In this document: piece after piece, positions 51,138-59,033 of the stretch
How the letters are laid out: every line of letters starts with the position of its first letter
Numbering within the stretch: position 1 is the first letter of the stretch
NCBI GenBank assembly: GCA_965216945.1
Contig: CBDCGU010000003.1
Coordinates: forward strand, 310,001 to 374,000
DNA from: DATHZQ01 sp965216945
GTDB taxonomy: Bacteria > Actinomycetota > Acidimicrobiia > Spongiisociales > UBA5794
DNA length: 64,000 bases
Reading direction: 5' to 3'
The notes under the pieces: generated by a model
Databases searched by the model: none
Told to the model about the DNA's origin: nothing
Seen by the model: only the letters and a program-made list of their open reading frames with translations
Translations under genes and position numbers: made by a program

Positions 51138-52190
51138 TCACGTGGGGATGGTCTCGCCGGTATCCGGATCGAAGACGAGGAGCTTGGCAAACCGCACCCC
51201 GATCTCGTCACCCGCCCGCACGGTCGGGTGACGCAACCGCATGACCACGTCATGACGGCCGAGGCTCAGTCGGGCGAGATGGGCGGCCCCGTGATGCTCG
51301 AGGCGACGAATCCGCGCCAACGCATCGGGCGAATCACTCATTTCGACGTAGCCGGGCCGCACACCGAGCAGCACTCGACCTCCCGCGTGGCTGCCGATCG
51401 CGGGGGCCCACGCTCGGATACGGAAGCCGTCGCCGACGAGCCAGCTGCCCCGATCGTTCCCCTCGACGACGACGTCGAGAACCGCCAGCTCCCCCATCAA
51501 CTCGGCGACACGCAGGTTGCGCGGTCGGTGATACACGGCCTCGGGCGAGGCCGCCTGGATGATGGAGCCCCGCTCCATGACTGCGATCCGATCTGCCACC
51601 GACATCGCCTCGACCGGATCATTGGTCGCATACATGGTGGTGACGCCGTAGCCACGCTGCATGATCTTCAGGTCACCCCGCAGAGAGATCCGTAGCTTGG
51701 TGTCGAGGCGTGCAAGCGGCTCATCCATCAGGAAGACGGCCGGAGCTCTCACCATGGCTCTGGCGATCTGCACCAGCTGTTGTTGTCCCGCCGACAACTC
51801 CCGCGGGTTGCGTGACATCAGGGCGTCGATGTGCAGTGCTCGTCCCTCCGCCCAGACACGCTGCTTCACCTCCTCGGCCGGCAGCCGCCGCACCTCCAGC
51901 GGAAACGCCACATTGCCCTCGACGTCGCGGTTGGGAAACAAGACATTGTGTTGGAAGACCATGGCCACATCTCGACGCCCGTGCGGCCTCTGATCCTGCC
52001 CATCGATCCGGATGGTCCCGGAAGCCAGGTCATCGAGCCCGGCGACGGCTCGCAGCAACGACGTCTTCCCGGAACCGGAGGCCCCCACAATCCCGAGGAG
52101 CTCACCCTGCGCGACGGAGAGATCGATCCCGTCGAGGACCGCCACGCCTCCTTTGACGACCCGCACGCCGTCGAGGTCGACTGTTGCCAC
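51138..52190 (-). CDS. ABC transporter ATP-binding protein (MalK/UgpC-like), orphan
   Basis: Walker A is VGASGSGKTSLLRA, Walker B is VFLMDEPLARLDTKLR, and the signature reads ELSAGQQQLVQIARAMV where LSGGQ is usual. A TOBE-type C-terminal region (residues 240-350, VLLGVRPGYVEMSD) is typical of sugar or glycerol-phosphate importers. The start is a GTG at 52190 with GGAGG in front; ATG starts upstream lack a site. No permease or binding protein is nearby, so it may energise permeases encoded elsewhere, as MsiK does in Streptomyces. Confidence 0.88.
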   Translation of the reverse strand: MATVDLDGVRVVKGGVAVLDGIDLSVAQGELLGIVGASGSGKTSLLRAVAGLDDLASGTIRIDGQDQRPHGRRDVAMVFQHNVLFPNRDVEGNVAFPLEVRRLPAEEVKQRVWAEGRALHIDALMSRNPRELSAGQQQLVQIARAMVRAPAVFLMDEPLARLDTKLRISLRGDLKIMQRGYGVTTMYATNDPVEAMSVADRIAVMERGSIIQAASPEAVYHRPRNLRVAELMGELAVLDVVVEGNDRGSWLVGDGFRIRAWAPAIGSHAGGRVLLGVRPGYVEMSDSPDALARIRRLEHHGAAHLARLSLGRHDVVMRLRHPTVRAGDEIGVRFAKLLVFDPDTGETIPT

Positions 52191-52233
52191 GTTGGCCTCC
52201 CCTACGGATCGTATCGAAGGTGCGTCGCAACAG

Positions 52234-52824
52234 TCAGACGTCCGGCGCCCGCAGAGCCGCAACCAGAGCGTGCAAAGCGCGGGCGCGATGCGAGATCACG
52301 TTCTTCTCGGCCGCCGGAATCTCGGCCAGGGTCCTGCCGTCGACGGCGAACACCGGGTCATACCCGAAGCCGAGGTCACCACGCCGGTGCGTCGTGATGA
52401 CACCGTCCAGTCGACCCTCGACGACCAGCTCGTTGCCGTCGGTGTCCACCAACGCCACGGCGGTGCGGAACCGTGCGCTGCGGTCTTCTACTCCCTCCAG
52501 CTCGTCGAGCAACCGTTCCACGTTCTCCGAATAGGTGGCGTCCGGACCCGCGTATCGGGCGGTGTTGACACCCGGTGCGCCGCGGAGAGCTGCCACTTCG
52601 AGCCCGGTGTCGTCGGCGAGAGCCGCCACCCCGGTGTGGCGCATGACGGCATGGGCCTTGAGGAGCGCATTGCCTTGCAACGTCGGCTCGGTTTCCTCCA
52701 CCTCCGGCCATGACAGACCCTGAACGACGACCGGAGGGTCGCGCAACGCCGCGAGCACCGCATCGATCTCGGCGATCTTGTCCGGGTTCTGCGATGCGAC
52801 GACGATCCGATCCGGCGTCCTCAC
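52234..52824 (-). CDS. rdgB: XTP/dITP pyrophosphatase (RdgB/HAM1)
   Basis: It removes damaged purine triphosphates such as dITP and XTP from the pool. IVVASQNPDKIAEIDAVL opens the fold, and ALADDTGLEVAALRGAPGV and SARYAG-type (NTARYAGPDATY) motifs and LGFGYDPVF follow; SHRARAL is the C-terminal mark. Length 196. It overlaps rph by four bases, as in Mycobacterium. Confidence 0.95.
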   Translation of the reverse strand: MRTPDRIVVASQNPDKIAEIDAVLAALRDPPVVVQGLSWPEVEETEPTLQGNALLKAHAVMRHTGVAALADDTGLEVAALRGAPGVNTARYAGPDATYSENVERLLDELEGVEDRSARFRTAVALVDTDGNELVVEGRLDGVITTHRRGDLGFGYDPVFAVDGRTLAEIPAAEKNVISHRARALHALVAALRAPDV

Positions 52825-53522
52825 CGCCGTGCTGCCCGCTGATGGTCGACGAGTTGATCGATCCCTGCGGCAGCCGCATCCAGCATGCGGTCGAGCTGCT
52901 TGCGCGAGTACGGGTGGCCTTCTGCGGTCCCCTGCACCTCGACGAGCCGCCCATCGCCGGTCATCACGACATTGCAGTCGACGTCTGCGGCGACGTCCTC
53001 GGTGTACGCCAGGTCGAGGAGCACATCGTCGCCGAACAGCCCGACGGAAACCGCGGCTACGTGGTCTGTGATGGGAGAGGCCTCCAGCTTCCCCTCCGCC
53101 ATGCGCACGTCCACCGCATCGGCCAGGGCGATCCAGGCGCCGGTGATCGCGGCCGTCCGTGTCCCGCCATCGGCCTGCAAGACATCGCAGTCGACCCGCG
53201 CCGTCACCTCCCCGAGGGCTTCGAGATCGACGGCCGCACGCAGCGAGCGCCCAATGAGCCGTTGGATCTCCTTGGTACGGCCGCTGCTGACCGAGCGGCG
53301 TGAGATCCGCTCCGTACCCGAGCCGGGCAACATGGAGTATTCGGCGGTCACCCAGCCCTCGCCGCGATCACGCATCCAGGGCGGCACATCCTCGTCGAAC
53401 GAGACGGTGGACAGGACACGGGTTCTCCCCATCGAGATCAGCACCGATCCAGGGGTCATCTCGGTGAAGCCCCGCTCGATGACCACGGGTCGTAGCTCGT
53501 CGTGGGCTCTGCTCTCGCGCAT
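52821..53522 (-). CDS. rph: Ribonuclease PH
   Basis: RNase PH trims tRNA 3' ends by phosphorolysis. It has 233 residues. SVLISMGRTRVLSTVSF, ITGAWIALADAVD and DYAxDxx-type LLDLAYTEDVAADVDCNVVM are present, and the phosphate-binding Arg region TERISRRSVSSGRTKEIQRL is intact. It follows an Rv1339-like hydrolase gene by 15 bases. Confidence 0.95.
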   Translation of the reverse strand: MRESRAHDELRPVVIERGFTEMTPGSVLISMGRTRVLSTVSFDEDVPPWMRDRGEGWVTAEYSMLPGSGTERISRRSVSSGRTKEIQRLIGRSLRAAVDLEALGEVTARVDCDVLQADGGTRTAAITGAWIALADAVDVRMAEGKLEASPITDHVAAVSVGLFGDDVLLDLAYTEDVAADVDCNVVMTGDGRLVEVQGTAEGHPYSRKQLDRMLDAAAAGIDQLVDHQRAARR

Positions 53523-53537
53523 GTCCGCCTCCGTCCG

Positions 53538-54293
53538 TCACACGGCGACGTGCATGCCTGGTTCCGCCAGCACGATGGGACCGGAATACTCTTCCGCCGC
53601 CGCAGCTCGTATGTCCTCTGGGGGCAGCGTAGGCGCCAGGTGTGTCAGGATCAGCCGGCCCACCCGCGCTCGCTCTGCGATGCGCCCTGCATCTGCTCCG
53701 GAGAGATGGTGCTGCGGCGTACCGCCGGCCGGGGGCTCTCCAAGACCCGCCTCACACAGGGCTACGTCGGCGCCCTGGGCCAAGTGCTCGAATCCGCCAC
53801 CCGGGCCGGTGTCCCCCGAAAACACCAGCGACCGCCCGCCGCTCTCGAAGCGAACTGCGTTCGTCGGCGCCGAGTGATGGGCCGGAGCAAACCGCAGCGT
53901 CACGTCGCCCACCCGCCGGGACGTCTCGCCCTCCATTTCCTCGAGCACGAACACGCGGTGGAGAGCATGCTCCTGCCCGGCCTGGAGATACGCGGCGAAC
54001 CGGGCAATGCCGCCCGGTGGCAGGAACACCGGTATCGGGCGGTCCAGCGTGCAGCGATAGGCGACGTAGTGGAAGTATCCGAGGAAGTCGACACTGTGGT
54101 CGGCGTGGAGGTGGCTGATGGTGACCGCACTCAGGTCGGCGGGGTCGAGGTGCCGGCTGAGCTCGTGGAAGGTCCCGCTTCCGGCGTCCGCCCATATCGA
54201 CTCTGTCGAAGAGCGGATCAGGTAGCCCGATGCCGGGGCACCGGGCGCCGGCCCGCTCCCGCTGCATCCGAGCACCGTGAGTTGCAGCGTCAT
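53538..54293 (-). CDS. Metallo-beta-lactamase-fold hydrolase, Rv1339-like
   Basis: Metal ligands are visible: ISHLHADHSVDFLGY (HxHxDH), APAHHSAPTNAVRF, LVFSGDTGPG and LILTHLAP. The protein has 251 residues. In Mycobacterium the gene between murI and rph (Rv1339) encodes an atypical class II cAMP phosphodiesterase, and the same order with rph-rdgB is seen here, so a cyclic nucleotide phosphodiesterase is likely; RNase Z is less so. ATG 54293 overlaps the next gene by four bases. Confidence 0.85.
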   Translation of the reverse strand: MTLQLTVLGCSGSGPAPGAPASGYLIRSSTESIWADAGSGTFHELSRHLDPADLSAVTISHLHADHSVDFLGYFHYVAYRCTLDRPIPVFLPPGGIARFAAYLQAGQEHALHRVFVLEEMEGETSRRVGDVTLRFAPAHHSAPTNAVRFESGGRSLVFSGDTGPGGGFEHLAQGADVALCEAGLGEPPAGGTPQHHLSGADAGRIAERARVGRLILTHLAPTLPPEDIRAAAAEEYSGPIVLAEPGMHVAV

Positions 54294-54574
54294 GCGCTCC
54301 ACCCGAACACGGATTCGCCGAAGGCGACGAAGGCCACCCAGAACATCGCGACGATCACGCCCCACATCACCGGCCCGAACATCCTCGTGCGCCAAGATCG
54401 AATCGACATGACGACCGCCACGAACCAGACGAGTACGAGGACGGCGGTGCCCCATGCCGGAACGATCAGACCCGACGCGACCACGAACACACCCATCACC
54501 GCCAGCAGTGCCGCACCCACCAGGACGTAGAGAACATGGCGGGGGGACAGCTCTTCGTCGACGTCCGGCACCAT
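54290..54574 (-). CDS. Small membrane protein, three segments
   Basis: The protein has 94 residues: an acidic start (MVPDVDEELSPRH), then hydrophobic segments near 13-35, 40-57 and 67-88. No named family is recognised. It overlaps the MBL-fold gene by ATGA, so it is likely co-translated with it. Confidence 0.72.
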   Translation of the reverse strand: MVPDVDEELSPRHVLYVLVGAALLAVMGVFVVASGLIVPAWGTAVLVLVWFVAVVMSIRSWRTRMFGPVMWGVIVAMFWVAFVAFGESVFGWSA

Positions 54575-54672
54575 CCGGAGGCTAGACCACCGGTGCCCCG
54601 TCTCATGACGTCTGTTCAGCGCGATGCGTGCTGCTGTGGCACGTTGCAGCTTGGGCAGGAAACCTGCCGACG

Positions 54673-54690
54673 AACCGGCGTGCGCCGGTT
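54673..54690 (-). terminator. Hairpin after the JAMM peptidase gene
   Basis: AACCGGC pairs with GCCGGTT around GTGC, about 30 bases past the stop of the JAMM gene on the minus strand. It may separate the JAMM transcript from the downstream small-membrane/MBL/rph/rdgB unit. No T-run is seen. Confidence 0.5.
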
Positions 54691-54718
54691 GGCGAGGACA
54701 CAGCCGGCGGCGATCCCT

Positions 54719-55114
54719 TCATTCGACGGCCACGGGGATCTCGTGGGCGAGGCCATCGCGGATGTGGAACGCCCGCACCTCCGGGCCGGTCAACGGGCCG
54801 GCGATGAGGTGGATCCATGTCGGGTCGCGAGCCTCGGCGATATCGGTCGGCGACGGTCGTGCTGCGGCACGCGGATGCGAATGAAAGACGCCTCCGATGG
54901 TCCAGCCGTTGCATTCGGCGTGCTGCATCGCACGCAGGTGCTCCTGCGGTGAGACGGTGAACCGGTGCCGCGACTCGACGACGTTCGTCAGGCAGTACAC
55001 CATTCGTGGCGACCCGGACTCGTCGAGCGCAAGCAGTCCGCACGCCTCGTGCGGCGCACAGAAGCGGGCGTGGGCGATGATCGCATCACGTATCTGCGAC
55101 GGGAGCCGGATCAC
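54719..55114 (-). CDS. JAMM/MPN+ metallopeptidase (M67, Mec-like)
   Basis: The zinc-protease motif is complete: PHEACGLLAL (Glu), GVFHSHPRAAARPSPTD (HSHP...SxxD). The 131-residue protein is similar in size to Mec, which cuts cysteine from the sulfur-carrier CysO in actinobacterial cysteine synthesis. CysO and CysM genes, usually next to mec, are not here. It overlaps the DUF2007-like gene by four bases. Confidence 0.9.
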   Translation of the reverse strand: MIRLPSQIRDAIIAHARFCAPHEACGLLALDESGSPRMVYCLTNVVESRHRFTVSPQEHLRAMQHAECNGWTIGGVFHSHPRAAARPSPTDIAEARDPTWIHLIAGPLTGPEVRAFHIRDGLAHEIPVAVE

Positions 55115-55326
55115 GAGATCTCGCCGTCCCCCAGCGCGGCGCGAGCAGCCTCCTCATCTTCCGCCAGCACGACCAGACGGACCGCATAGTCCGCAAAGAA
55201 CCCGGGATTGAGCCCTCCCTCGTCGTCGGCCGCCACGCGCGCCACGATGCCCAACGCCCCGAGATGCGCCCGCGACACCTCCGCCTCGCCGCGAGAGAGG
55301 TACGTGGCGATCGTGACTTCGCTCAT
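55111..55326 (-). CDS. DUF2007-like small protein
   Basis: A 71-residue protein starting at ATG 55326: MSEVTIATYLSRGEAEVSRA, then GIVARVAADDEGG and YAVRLVVLAEDEEAARAAL. This is the short DUF2007 fold of unknown role, often called a putative signal-transducing protein. It is coupled to the JAMM gene. Confidence 0.75.
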   Translation of the reverse strand: MSEVTIATYLSRGEAEVSRAHLGALGIVARVAADDEGGLNPGFFADYAVRLVVLAEDEEAARAALGDGEIS

Positions 55327-55404
55327 ACCTCGCAATGTAGATGCCAGCGTGCCTCGCCTCGCCCTCAGCACGCGCCACCCTTTTCGGGTGAACGGAGAAC
55401 CCAC

Positions 55405-56631
55405 CTACGGCGCGTCGCGGAGGATGGGTTGGGTCATGCATCGTGAGCCACCCCGGCCTCGGCACAGTTCCGAGGCGTCGAGCTCGATCACCTCGATCCC
55501 GGCTTCACGCAGCCTGCGATTGGTCTCTTGATTTCGCTGGTAGGCCACGACGACGCCCGGCTCCAGCGCAAGGGTGTTGTTGCCGTCGTCCCATTGTTCC
55601 CGCAACCGGCCGATGGCATCGCCGCCGGTGGGGATCATCTCCAGGCGACGGAGACCGAGCGCCTCTGCCAGCGCCACCTCGAGGTCGTGGGGATGCTCGA
55701 CGTGAACACGGCCTCCGGGTGCAGGGGTGAGCACGTGCACGTCGACCCCGTCGAGCAGCCCGGGGAACACGTTGAACTTGTCGACGTCGACCATGGTGAA
55801 GACGGTGTCGAGGTGCATCACGGAGCGATCGTGCCGGAGGTGGACGACGATGACCCTCTCGACGGTTCCCTCGGCGAACAGCCGCCGCGCCATGATCTCC
55901 ACGGCGGCGGGTGCGGTGCGCTCCCCCAGCCCGATCATGATCGCATGCTCGGCGAGCACGAGGGTGTCGCCCCCTTCGATCGTAGCCGGGTAGACATCCG
56001 TCGCTTCGCGTCCAAACCAGACCGGGAAGCGGGACTCTGCGAACCGTGGGTGATGGCGATAGACGGCGCGCACGTACAGCGACTCGCGGGCCCGGGCCGG
56101 CGTGGCGAGCACGTTCAGGCTCAATCCGTTGTTGATCCATGCGGCGTTGTCGCGCATGAAGAGCAGATTCGGCAGTGGGCGGAGGACGTAGTGGAACCGG
56201 TCGGCCACGAGATCGGCGAAGAGGTGATCGATGCCCAGCTGCTCCAGCTCACGCTCGAGAAGACCTCCGAGCAACACGTCGACAACCTGATCGGCGGGAG
56301 CATCGGCGAGCGTGGACGACAGCTGCTCCGCGACACGAGGGCCGCATTGGGCGGCAGTGATCACCTCTCGGAGCAACTCTGTTCGCACGTCTTGGCGTTG
56401 CATCACATCGGTGAGCAACTCCTCGAAGTAGAGCACCTCGATGCCGTGCGAGCGCATCCCCGCGACGAAGCGGTCATGCTCCTCCTGGGCGCGCTCCAAC
56501 CAGAGGAGGTCGTCGAAGAGCAGCGCTTCCTTGTTCTCGGGGGTGATGCGTGCGATCTCGAGACCGGGGCGGTGGACCATCACCGTGCGTAACCGGCCGA
56601 TCTCGCTCGAGACACCCGGAGACGCCGTCAT
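55405..56631 (-). CDS. arcA: Arginine deiminase
   Basis: ArcA hydrolyses arginine to citrulline and ammonia. PNLLFMRDNAAWI (Arg/Asp site), IEGGDTLVLAEHAIMIGLGERT, HLDTVFTMVDVDKFNVFP and catalytic Cys in GRGGSRCMTQP are present. Length 408 is normal. The ornithine carbamoyltransferase and carbamate kinase genes of the full ADI pathway are not adjacent. ATG 56631 overlaps the DinB-like gene by ATGA. Confidence 0.95.
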   Translation of the reverse strand: MTASPGVSSEIGRLRTVMVHRPGLEIARITPENKEALLFDDLLWLERAQEEHDRFVAGMRSHGIEVLYFEELLTDVMQRQDVRTELLREVITAAQCGPRVAEQLSSTLADAPADQVVDVLLGGLLERELEQLGIDHLFADLVADRFHYVLRPLPNLLFMRDNAAWINNGLSLNVLATPARARESLYVRAVYRHHPRFAESRFPVWFGREATDVYPATIEGGDTLVLAEHAIMIGLGERTAPAAVEIMARRLFAEGTVERVIVVHLRHDRSVMHLDTVFTMVDVDKFNVFPGLLDGVDVHVLTPAPGGRVHVEHPHDLEVALAEALGLRRLEMIPTGGDAIGRLREQWDDGNNTLALEPGVVVAYQRNQETNRRLREAGIEVIELDASELCRGRGGSRCMTQPILRDAP

Positions 56632-57401
56632 TGCGTGACGTCCTCCGCAACTCGTCGCAGGTCGTCGAGGAGCTGCGGGTCGCCGCTGACGGCGAGCCCT
56701 TCGGATCCACGGCGACCCCACAGGAACAGTAGGAGGTCTTCGGCGGCGCCCGACACCACGCTGGTGGGCTGTGCGATGTCGGCGAAGACAAAGGTGGGCT
56801 CTTCGTCGAACTCGTTGCCGGTGTGAGGCGATGTACCCGAGAACGTGACGTGGCGAAGCGTCCAGGTGTGACCCGTGTCGGTTGCCTCGACACGCACCGA
56901 GCGATCGCCGAACGACAGGTCGGCCCACTCCGGATAGCCGGCCATGAACACCCGGATGATCTCATCCGTGGCGTCTCCGGCGAGAGCTGGATCGACGTCG
57001 GTGACGACACCGTGAGCGAGCTCGGCATCGATGCGGTGAACCACGGTCTCGCATGCCATACGTCGAATCCAAAACCCAACCGATTGGTCTTCGGGGTACC
57101 AGGTCGCCACCCGCTCGTCGGGCTCATGGGTCGACAGGACGTCCAGCATCTCGTCGAGACCGGTGCGATACCACGGGATGAGCCCATCTTCCGGAGCTGT
57201 CACCGGCTCCGGCATCGCATCGATCCACCCGTCCTTGACGATCTCCGTCTTGTGGCGGTGGACGACGCCGGTGTGGCCCACGAGATCGGCGACCGTCCAG
57301 CCGGGGCACGATGGCACAGCAGCCTCGAGACCCAGCTCGGCGGCTGCGGCAAGCCGGTCGCCGTCGTCTCGTATCGCCTGCAGGTATGAGCTTGTGTTCA
57401 T
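56628..57401 (-). CDS. Mycothiol-dependent maleylpyruvate isomerase/DinB-like protein
   Basis: The protein has 257 residues. The N-terminal DinB four-helix part has SCPGWTVADLVGHTGVVHRH (first metal His), and CETVVHRIDAELAHG has further metal His residues. The C-terminal half is the MDMPI-C type (FADIAQPTSVVSGAAEDLLLFLWGR). The family is used by mycothiol-producing actinobacteria. The substrate is unknown. It is coupled to arcA. Confidence 0.9.
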   Translation of the reverse strand: MNTSSYLQAIRDDGDRLAAAAELGLEAAVPSCPGWTVADLVGHTGVVHRHKTEIVKDGWIDAMPEPVTAPEDGLIPWYRTGLDEMLDVLSTHEPDERVATWYPEDQSVGFWIRRMACETVVHRIDAELAHGVVTDVDPALAGDATDEIIRVFMAGYPEWADLSFGDRSVRVEATDTGHTWTLRHVTFSGTSPHTGNEFDEEPTFVFADIAQPTSVVSGAAEDLLLFLWGRRGSEGLAVSGDPQLLDDLRRVAEDVTQ

Positions 57402-57483
57402 GGCCGGACCCTACCCAGTGGCCCGATTGGGCGAGCCGGGCCGGGTCCAACGAGACAACCGCACGGCCTGGCTGCGGCAGCGC

Positions 57484-58218
57484 TCAGTCGACCTCTCCCA
57501 GGTAGGCGCGCCGCATGTCCGGGTTGGCCATCAACGCTTCTGCGGTGTCGGCGAGCACGATCCGGCCCGTCATCAAGACATAGCCGTGGTCGGCGATGGA
57601 CAATGCCATCTTGGCGTTCTGCTCGACGACGAACACGGTGGTGCCGGCTTCGTTGATCGTCTGGATGATGTCGAAGTTCTGCTGGACCAGCACCGGGGCG
57701 AGGCCCATCGACGGCTCGTCCATCAGCAGCACCTTGGGCTTGGCCATCATGGCCCGACCGACTGCAACCATCTGCTGCTCGCCTCCCGAAAGCGTCCCGG
57801 CCTTCTGGTTCAGCCGCTCCTTGACACGAGGGAAGAGCTCGTAGATGTGCTCGTAGTCCGCTTCGAGGTCGTCTGCGGGATCCCGGAGGTATGCGCCTAT
57901 CTCGAGGTTCTCGCGCACGGTCATGCGCTTGAACAAACGCCGGTTTTCGGGAACCATCGAGACACCTCCGCCCACGATCCGGCTCGTCGGAGCGCCGGTG
58001 ATCGATTCTCCGTCGAGCAAGACGTCTCCGGTTGTCGGCGTGACCATCCCCAGGATCGTCTTGAGGGTCGTCGTCTTCCCGGATGCGTTTCCACCCAAGA
58101 GGCAGACGATCTCTCCGGGTCGAATCGATATGTTGACGTCTTTGAGGACGTGGACCGGGCCGTAGTGGGTGTTGACGCCGCGGAACTCGAGAACCGGTGC
58201 GGGAGCGGTCTCGGTCAT
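57484..58218 (-). CDS. livF: Branched-chain amino-acid ABC ATPase LivF
   Basis: LivF is one of the two ATPases of the Liv-type importer. Walker A is LLGGNASGKTTTLKTI, signature TLSGGEQQMVAVGRAMM, Walker B KVLLMDEPSMGLAPVL. Length 244. It is the last gene of the operon, overlapping livG by four bases. Confidence 0.96.
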   Translation of the reverse strand: MTETAPAPVLEFRGVNTHYGPVHVLKDVNISIRPGEIVCLLGGNASGKTTTLKTILGMVTPTTGDVLLDGESITGAPTSRIVGGGVSMVPENRRLFKRMTVRENLEIGAYLRDPADDLEADYEHIYELFPRVKERLNQKAGTLSGGEQQMVAVGRAMMAKPKVLLMDEPSMGLAPVLVQQNFDIIQTINEAGTTVFVVEQNAKMALSIADHGYVLMTGRIVLADTAEALMANPDMRRAYLGEVD

Positions 58219-59033
58219 GCAAGCTCCTCGACGGCGTCGCTCCCCAGATACGCTTCGATCACATGCGGATCCGTCGACACGTCGTCGTACGTGCCCTCCG
58301 AGATCTTGACGCCGTGGTCGAGCACCACAACTCGATCCGACACATCCCGAACGACACGCATCTCATGCTCGATGACCACGATCGTCAGACCGAGCTCCGT
58401 GCGCATCCGCTTGATGAGCTGTGTGAGCTCCGCTGTCTCGCGGGGATTCATGCCGGCGGTGGGCTCGTCCAGCAGGAGCAGGTTGGGGTCGGTGGCGAGA
58501 GCGCGGGCGATCTCGAGTCGTCGACGGTTTGCGTACGACAGCACGAACGCCGGCTGATCGAACCGGTAACCAACCAGCCGTGAGCCGAAGAACCCCAACG
58601 CCTCCTTGGCTCGGGCCTCGATGGCCTTCTCCTCGCTACGGAATCCGGGCGTCTGGAACAATGCTCCGAGGACCCCCTGCTTGGTGCGGCTGTGCCGGGC
58701 AACCATGACGTTTTCGAGAACGGTCATGTTGGGGAACAGCCGCACGTTCTGGAACGTCCTTGCGATCCCGAGCCGCGTGATCTCGCTCGGCGCAAGCTCG
58801 GTGATGTCTTCGCCGTAGAAGACGATCGTCCCCTCATCGGGAGTCGGCCGGTGCTGCGATGCACCCGTCGACGGCAGCATGCCGGAGATCGCGTTGAAGA
58901 AGGTGGTCTTGCCTGCTCCGTTGGGGCCGATCACGCTGACGATCTCACCCTCAGCGACGTGGAAGTCGATTCCGCCGAGCGCCTGCAGACCGCCAAATGC
59001 CTTCTTCAAGCCGGCAATCTCGAGGACGTTCAT
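58215..59033 (-). CDS. livG: Branched-chain amino-acid ABC ATPase LivG
   Basis: Walker A is VIGPNGAGKTTFFNAI and Walker B NLLLLDEPTAGMNPRE. In the signature region LSYANRRRLEIARALA takes the place of LSGGQ, as in other LivG proteins. Length 272. ATG overlaps the livM stop by four bases (59030-59033). Confidence 0.96.
   Translation of the reverse strand: MNVLEIAGLKKAFGGLQALGGIDFHVAEGEIVSVIGPNGAGKTTFFNAISGMLPSTGASQHRPTPDEGTIVFYGEDITELAPSEITRLGIARTFQNVRLFPNMTVLENVMVARHSRTKQGVLGALFQTPGFRSEEKAIEARAKEALGFFGSRLVGYRFDQPAFVLSYANRRRLEIARALATDPNLLLLDEPTAGMNPRETAELTQLIKRMRTELGLTIVVIEHEMRVVRDVSDRVVVLDHGVKISEGTYDDVSTDPHVIEAYLGSDAVEELA

Noticed and set aside
57402..57440. A CTACCC (GGGTAG on the minus strand) upstream of the DinB-like gene
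   Set aside because: The -10 matches the stress pattern, but no GTTT-like -35 is found at 14-17 bases (the position reads GCTC), so it is not counted with the other four.
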